A stretch of DNA of 44,936 nucleotides from Thermoflavifilum sp. (lineage in GTDB: Bacteria; Bacteroidota; Bacteroidia; Chitinophagales; Chitinophagaceae), in contig JAIMAQ010000014.1 of assembly GCA_023511875.1 (NCBI GenBank), forward strand, positions 1 to 44,936, written 5' to 3'. This document shows positions 41,135-44,936 of the stretch, piece by piece. Position 1 is the first letter of the stretch. Every line of letters starts with the position of its first letter. Below the pieces are notes generated by a model. It ran no database searches and was not told where the DNA came from. It saw only the letters and a list, made by a program, of their open reading frames with translations. Both the position numbers and the translations under genes were made by a program.

Positions 41135-43351
41135 ATGACAGCATCTCATTTACGAGGACGCTCATCGGTTGTTGATCCAGAAACGGGCAGCAAGTATCAA
41201 ATCTTAGCTATTTCTACTTATGCCGACGATCGGGTAAAAGTGCTTAATCGCACCGATACATTTGCGATCTTGGATCGTTGGGGCGATATCTTACCCTTGC
41301 CCGATGGTATTCATGGGTTATATCATCGCGACACGCGTTATATTCATCGGTTACAACTCCAGCTCAATGATACTCGTCCCTTGCTGCTGAGCTCCACTGT
41401 GTTGGAAGAAAATGAATGCTTGTCGGTAGACTTAACCAATCAAGAAATATGGGATGAAAATGGACATCGCATCCCCAAAGGAGCCATTCACATTCGCCGT
41501 AGCCAATTTGTGAGAAATGGCATTTTCTACGAAAAAATAGAATTGGTCAATTATCATCATCAAGAAGCTCGATTGGTATTTATGCTTTCCTTTGCGGGTG
41601 ATTTCCGAGATATTTTTGAAGTGAGAGGTATTAAACGGCAGCATCATGGAAAAATTTTAGCCCCATTTTCTTCTGATGCACAACAACTGGTATTGGGATA
41701 TGAAGGGTTAGATGGCATTTCACGGTTTGCTATTATTCATTTCGATACGCATACGCCATATTTTCGGCTGCAAGAAACAGCTACAGCAGTATTCGCGTTG
41801 CAATTGCCTCCTCAGCACCTGCAGGTAGTGGAATACAATATTTCTTTTCGTGAAGACTCCATACAAAAAGTGAGTACTAATCATGGTGAAGCATTGAAAA
41901 ACTTGCAATTGCAGTTGCAAGAAATTCGTGAGAGTTTTCCAGAGATTTTTACGTCGAATGAACAGTTTAACAACTGGGTAAATCGTTCTAAAACCGATTT
42001 AGTATCGTTAACTGCATTGACGCCTCATGGTTGGTATCCTTACGCTGGAGTGCCATGGTACAATACGGCTTTTGGACGCGATGGACTGATAACAGCTTAT
42101 GAAACACTTTGGCTTCTTCCCGAGCTTTCACGCGATGTATTGAAGTTTTTAGCCGATCATCAGGCTAATGCGCTCGATTCAGCTACAGAAGCCGAGCCCG
42201 GTAAGATCCTCCATGAGATGAGGCACGGCGAAATGGTGAACTTGCATGAAGTGCCTTTTCAACATTACTACGGCACGATCGATGCCACTCCACTTTTTGT
42301 GATGCTGGCAGGTGCATATTATGTCCGAACGGCCGACAGGGCCACCGTGGAAAAGCTATGGCCTCATGTGCAATTGGCCATGCAATGGATAGAGCAATAT
42401 GGAGATCGCGATGGAGATGGATTTGTGGAATATTTTTCAGCTAATGAAAATGGGCTTAGCAATCAGGGTTGGAAAGATTCCTTTGATGCCATTATGCATG
42501 AAGATGGTCAGCTGGCGCATGCTCCCATTGCTCTTTGTGAAGTGCAGGGATATGTGTATGCAGCTTATTGTGCTGCAGCACAGTTGGCACAAGTGATGAA
42601 TCAGCCCGAATGGGCCGATAGATGGAACCAAGCATCTATACGATTACAGAAAAAATTTAATGAAGTTTTTTGGGATAAAGACTTACAAGCATATGTATTG
42701 GCTCTCGATGCAAACAAAAAACCATGTCGGGTGCTAAGCTCCAATGCGGGGCAGGTATTGTTTACGGGCATTGCCGATGCCGATAAAGCCAGCCAGCTGG
42801 TGGCGCGACTCATGCAGCCAGATATGTTTACAGGATGGGGTATTCGTACGCTATCAGCCCAGGAGCGACGTTATAACCCTATGTCGTATCACAATGGCTC
42901 GGTATGGCCACACGACGTAGCGCTTATTGCGTGGGGGTTTACACGCTATGGTCATCAGCAAGACATGTTGCGCTTACTTACGGGTTTGTTTGATGCCTCC
43001 TTGTTCATCGAGCTACAACGCTTGCCCGAACTGTTTTGTGGATTTGAACGCCGCAAAGGTGAAGGCCCAACAGCATATCCTGTAGCTTGCTCGCCTCAAG
43101 CATGGTCGGTAGCAGCCGTGTTTTTACTCATTCAATCGATGTTGCATATCGATATTCAGGCCACAACAAAAAAATTATTTTTCCACAATCCCGTACTACC
43201 GGAATATCTCCAAAATGTGCGCATTCAACATTTACCACTGAGCATTGGGGAATATTGCAGCTTTGTGGTATATCGATATCATTCCAACGATACGGTGGGT
43301 ATTCAGTTTATTGATAAGCCCAAAGATTGGGAAGTTATCATTGTTCAATAG
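41135..43351 (+). CDS. Glycogen-debranching-type amylo-alpha-1,6-glucosidase
   Basis: A 738-residue cytoplasmic protein. The N-terminal glycogen-debranching-like domain (about 40-250) starts FAILDRWGDILPLPDGIHGL and includes YHRDTRYIHRL. The C-terminal (alpha/alpha)6 catalytic domain covers about 280-700, with WYPYAGVPWYNTAFGRDGLI, GYVYAAYCAAAQLAQVM, PMSYHNGSVWPHDVALIAWG and LPELFCGFERR. Related proteins cleave alpha-1,6 branches or act on trehalose/sucrose-like substrates; specificity is uncertain. No signal peptide. It follows the GT4 gene closely and probably forms an operon with it. Confidence 0.9.
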   Translation: MTASHLRGRSSVVDPETGSKYQILAISTYADDRVKVLNRTDTFAILDRWGDILPLPDGIHGLYHRDTRYIHRLQLQLNDTRPLLLSSTVLEENECLSVDLTNQEIWDENGHRIPKGAIHIRRSQFVRNGIFYEKIELVNYHHQEARLVFMLSFAGDFRDIFEVRGIKRQHHGKILAPFSSDAQQLVLGYEGLDGISRFAIIHFDTHTPYFRLQETATAVFALQLPPQHLQVVEYNISFREDSIQKVSTNHGEALKNLQLQLQEIRESFPEIFTSNEQFNNWVNRSKTDLVSLTALTPHGWYPYAGVPWYNTAFGRDGLITAYETLWLLPELSRDVLKFLADHQANALDSATEAEPGKILHEMRHGEMVNLHEVPFQHYYGTIDATPLFVMLAGAYYVRTADRATVEKLWPHVQLAMQWIEQYGDRDGDGFVEYFSANENGLSNQGWKDSFDAIMHEDGQLAHAPIALCEVQGYVYAAYCAAAQLAQVMNQPEWADRWNQASIRLQKKFNEVFWDKDLQAYVLALDANKKPCRVLSSNAGQVLFTGIADADKASQLVARLMQPDMFTGWGIRTLSAQERRYNPMSYHNGSVWPHDVALIAWGFTRYGHQQDMLRLLTGLFDASLFIELQRLPELFCGFERRKGEGPTAYPVACSPQAWSVAAVFLLIQSMLHIDIQATTKKLFFHNPVLPEYLQNVRIQHLPLSIGEYCSFVVYRYHSNDTVGIQFIDKPKDWEVIIVQ

Positions 43352-43428
43352 AAAGTCGTGACAACAAGTTTTACATTCTCATAACCTTGTTTTGTGGCGA
43401 TAGGGCCAATTTTGCTACTTAAAAATCA

Positions 43429-44502
43429 ATGAGCATGAGTAAGTTGTTTGAAACTATTTCTTTTCGTGAAATCAGATTACGTAATCGGATCATGATGTCG
43501 CCTATGTGTCAATATTCTAGTGAAGATGGCTTTGCTAATGATTGGCATTTGGTGCATTTAGGCAGTCGAGCAGTAGGTGGTGTGGGCATTGTGTGTATGG
43601 AGGCTACTGCTGTTTCGCCTGAAGGCCGCATTACTCCGTATGACCAGGGAATCTGGAAAGATGCTCATATAGAAAAATTACAACAGATAACCAGCTTTGT
43701 GAGGCAACTAGGTGCCGTGCCAGCGATCCAGTTGGCACATGCTGGTCGAAAAGCCAGCACTGCTCGCCCCTGGGAAGGTGGTCATCAACTTAATCCACAG
43801 CAAGGTGGTTGGCAAACCCTTGCTCCAAGCGCTATTCCGTTTCGGGAAGGAGAGATTCCACCAGTGGCCATGAATATTTCTGATATCAAAAAAGTGATTA
43901 ACGATTTTGTAGCAGCTGCAAAACGTGCACTGGAAGCAGGTTTCCAAATCATCGAATTGCATGGTGCACATGGTTATCTCATGCATCAATTTTTTTCTCC
44001 ACTCACTAATCAACGAAGTGATGCTTATGGAGGGAGTCTGGAAAATAGGGCTCGTTTACTTCTTGAGGTAACTGCGGCTGTTCGAACGGTATGGCCAGAA
44101 AAATATCCCCTTTTTGTGCGACTATCGTGTACCGACTGGGTTGAGGGTGGTGTACAAGTGGAGGATTGTGTATGGCTGGCTAAGCAATTGAAACAAAGAG
44201 GGGTAGATTTAATTGATTGTTCATCGGGAGGATTGGTACCCAATGCTCGTATTCCCAATACCCCTGGTTATCAAATACCTTTTGCCGAGAAGATTCGCCA
44301 GGAAGCCCAAATAGCTACTGGAGCAGTGGGTTTAATTACAGAGGCACATCAAGCTGAAGATATTTTGCAAAAGCAACAAGCCGATCTCATCATCATAGCT
44401 CGTCAATTGTTGCGTGACCCGTATTTTCCCATCCATGCTGCACAACAATTGAATGTAGATATTCCTTGGCCCAATCAATATCTACGCGCAAAAACATCGT
44501 AA
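43429..44502 (+). CDS. NADH:flavin oxidoreductase, Old Yellow Enzyme family (YqjM-like)
   Basis: A 357-residue FMN TIM-barrel ene-reductase. The thermophilic-like/YqjM class is shown by SPMCQYSSEDGFANDWHLVH with Cys27, the substrate-binding motif ELHGAHGYLMHQF, SDAYGGSLENRARLLLE and the FMN-binding RQLLRDPYFP near the C-terminus. It reduces activated C=C bonds with NAD(P)H. ATGs at 43429 and 43435 are both possible starts. It stands alone, with a 77-bp gap from the hydrolase gene that may contain a weak promoter. Confidence 0.95.
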   Translation: MSMSKLFETISFREIRLRNRIMMSPMCQYSSEDGFANDWHLVHLGSRAVGGVGIVCMEATAVSPEGRITPYDQGIWKDAHIEKLQQITSFVRQLGAVPAIQLAHAGRKASTARPWEGGHQLNPQQGGWQTLAPSAIPFREGEIPPVAMNISDIKKVINDFVAAAKRALEAGFQIIELHGAHGYLMHQFFSPLTNQRSDAYGGSLENRARLLLEVTAAVRTVWPEKYPLFVRLSCTDWVEGGVQVEDCVWLAKQLKQRGVDLIDCSSGGLVPNARIPNTPGYQIPFAEKIRQEAQIATGAVGLITEAHQAEDILQKQQADLIIIARQLLRDPYFPIHAAQQLNVDIPWPNQYLRAKTS

Positions 44503-44742
44503 CAAATTTCACTCTGCCAAAAGAAGAAATATCGATTATCAAGTTTATCTTTCAGTAAACATATCAAATGACTATTGTGGATTCACGTAAATAGATTTGC
44601 TGCCAGATGAATAATGAATAGTTGCATATTTATAGGGTTGAATTATCATTGTTGTAGCTTCTTTGCTTTTGCTCTTGAATACTAGATGTTCAATACAGTA
44701 AAAAGTATCTTAGGCCGGTTTTCTTTCTTGGTGTTGAAATCT

Positions 44743-44936
44743 AAGAAAGTTCAAGACTGCCAGAAAAATAGTTGGGGCATGTTCCTTCTTTCTTTGTCTT
44801 GAAACAAAGAAGGAAGCAAAGAAAATTCAAGACTGCAGAAAAATGGCCAGGGCATGTTCCTTCTTTCTTTGTCTTGAAACAAAGAAAGAAGCAAAGAAAA
44901 TTCAAGACTGCCAGAAAAATGGCTGAAATGGGCTCC
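44743..44936 (+). repeat. ~76-bp GA/CT-rich repeat, right tandem copies
   Basis: At least two complete tandem copies and a truncated third run to the window edge, in the opposite orientation to the copies at 1-107. Junctions form a 12-bp stem (CTTCTTTCTTTG / CAAAGAAAGAAG, 44860-44871 / 44880-44891, perfect; 44785-44796 / 44805-44816, one mismatch). An alternative stem pairs GTCTTGAA with TTCAAGAC inside each junction. The array continues past the window. Confidence 0.85.

Noticed and set aside
43371-43400. Possible terminator after the debranching-type hydrolase (AACAAG / CTTGTT)
   Set aside because: Only a 6-bp stem with a long loop; too weak to list.

Overview
The window looks like a chromosomal segment of a Bacteroidota bacterium, most likely Chitinophagaceae or a close relative. 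The signs are a SusC/SusD pair with an STN-type signalling domain and a FecI-like sigma / FecR anti-sigma pair, a type IX secretion (gliding-type) C-terminal domain, LytS/LytTR regulators, absence of Shine-Dalgarno sequences, and promoters of the TTTG-N19..21-TAnnTTTG class. No phage, CRISPR array or complete insertion sequence was seen.

Layout. 1-110: inverted copies of a ~76-bp GA/CT-rich repeat, then tRNA-Ser(CGA). 530-3549: a likely four-gene operon of a LiaF-like membrane protein, a DUF4288 protein, a LytS-type histidine kinase and a LytTR response regulator. 3595-10480: a glycan or nutrient uptake locus with an ECF sigma gene divergent from FecR, SusC and SusD, closed by a strong terminator. 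10653-12356: an AT-rich accessory patch with a methyltransferase gene broken at an 11-G tract and the C-terminal remnant of a second SusD. 12392-19782: a tight degradation operon of exported enzymes (two Tat-type Gfo/Idh/MocA oxidoreductases, a double DUF1080 protein, a heparinase II/III-like lyase, a DUF2264 protein). 20118-23008: AAA+ ATPase and VWA-domain protein. 23170-28052: exported sugar isomerase/epimerase-fold protein, T9SS cargo protein, M13 metallopeptidase. 28800-29421: KTSC lipoprotein and tRNA-Pro(UGG). 29472-38129: the haem pathway, hemA-hemC-hemD-hemE-hemF-hemB-hemL on the minus strand and divergent hemH. 38156-44502: guanine-deaminase-like enzyme, MscS channel, GT4 glycosyltransferase, glycogen-debranching-type hydrolase and an Old Yellow Enzyme. 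44743-44936: tandem copies of the same ~76-bp repeat, in the opposite orientation to the left end.

How the genes may work together. The sigma/FecR/SusC-STN set would sense and import a glycan or glycoside. The 12.4-19.8 kb operon has the parts list of a periplasmic route that oxidises a sugar ring to a 3-keto form and then breaks the glycosidic bond by elimination or hydrolysis (Gfo/Idh/MocA plus DUF1080), combined with a uronic-acid-type polysaccharide lyase. The SusC of that operon is absent and its SusD is only a tail, so the operon may depend on the intact SusC/SusD 2 kb upstream. The hem cluster encodes glutamyl-tRNA to protoporphyrinogen IX plus ferrochelatase; protoporphyrinogen oxidase is not in the window.

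The most unusual items are the possible phase-variable methyltransferase, the oxidative glycan-degradation operon with Tat-exported NAD(P)-type enzymes, and the inverted repeat families at the two ends.
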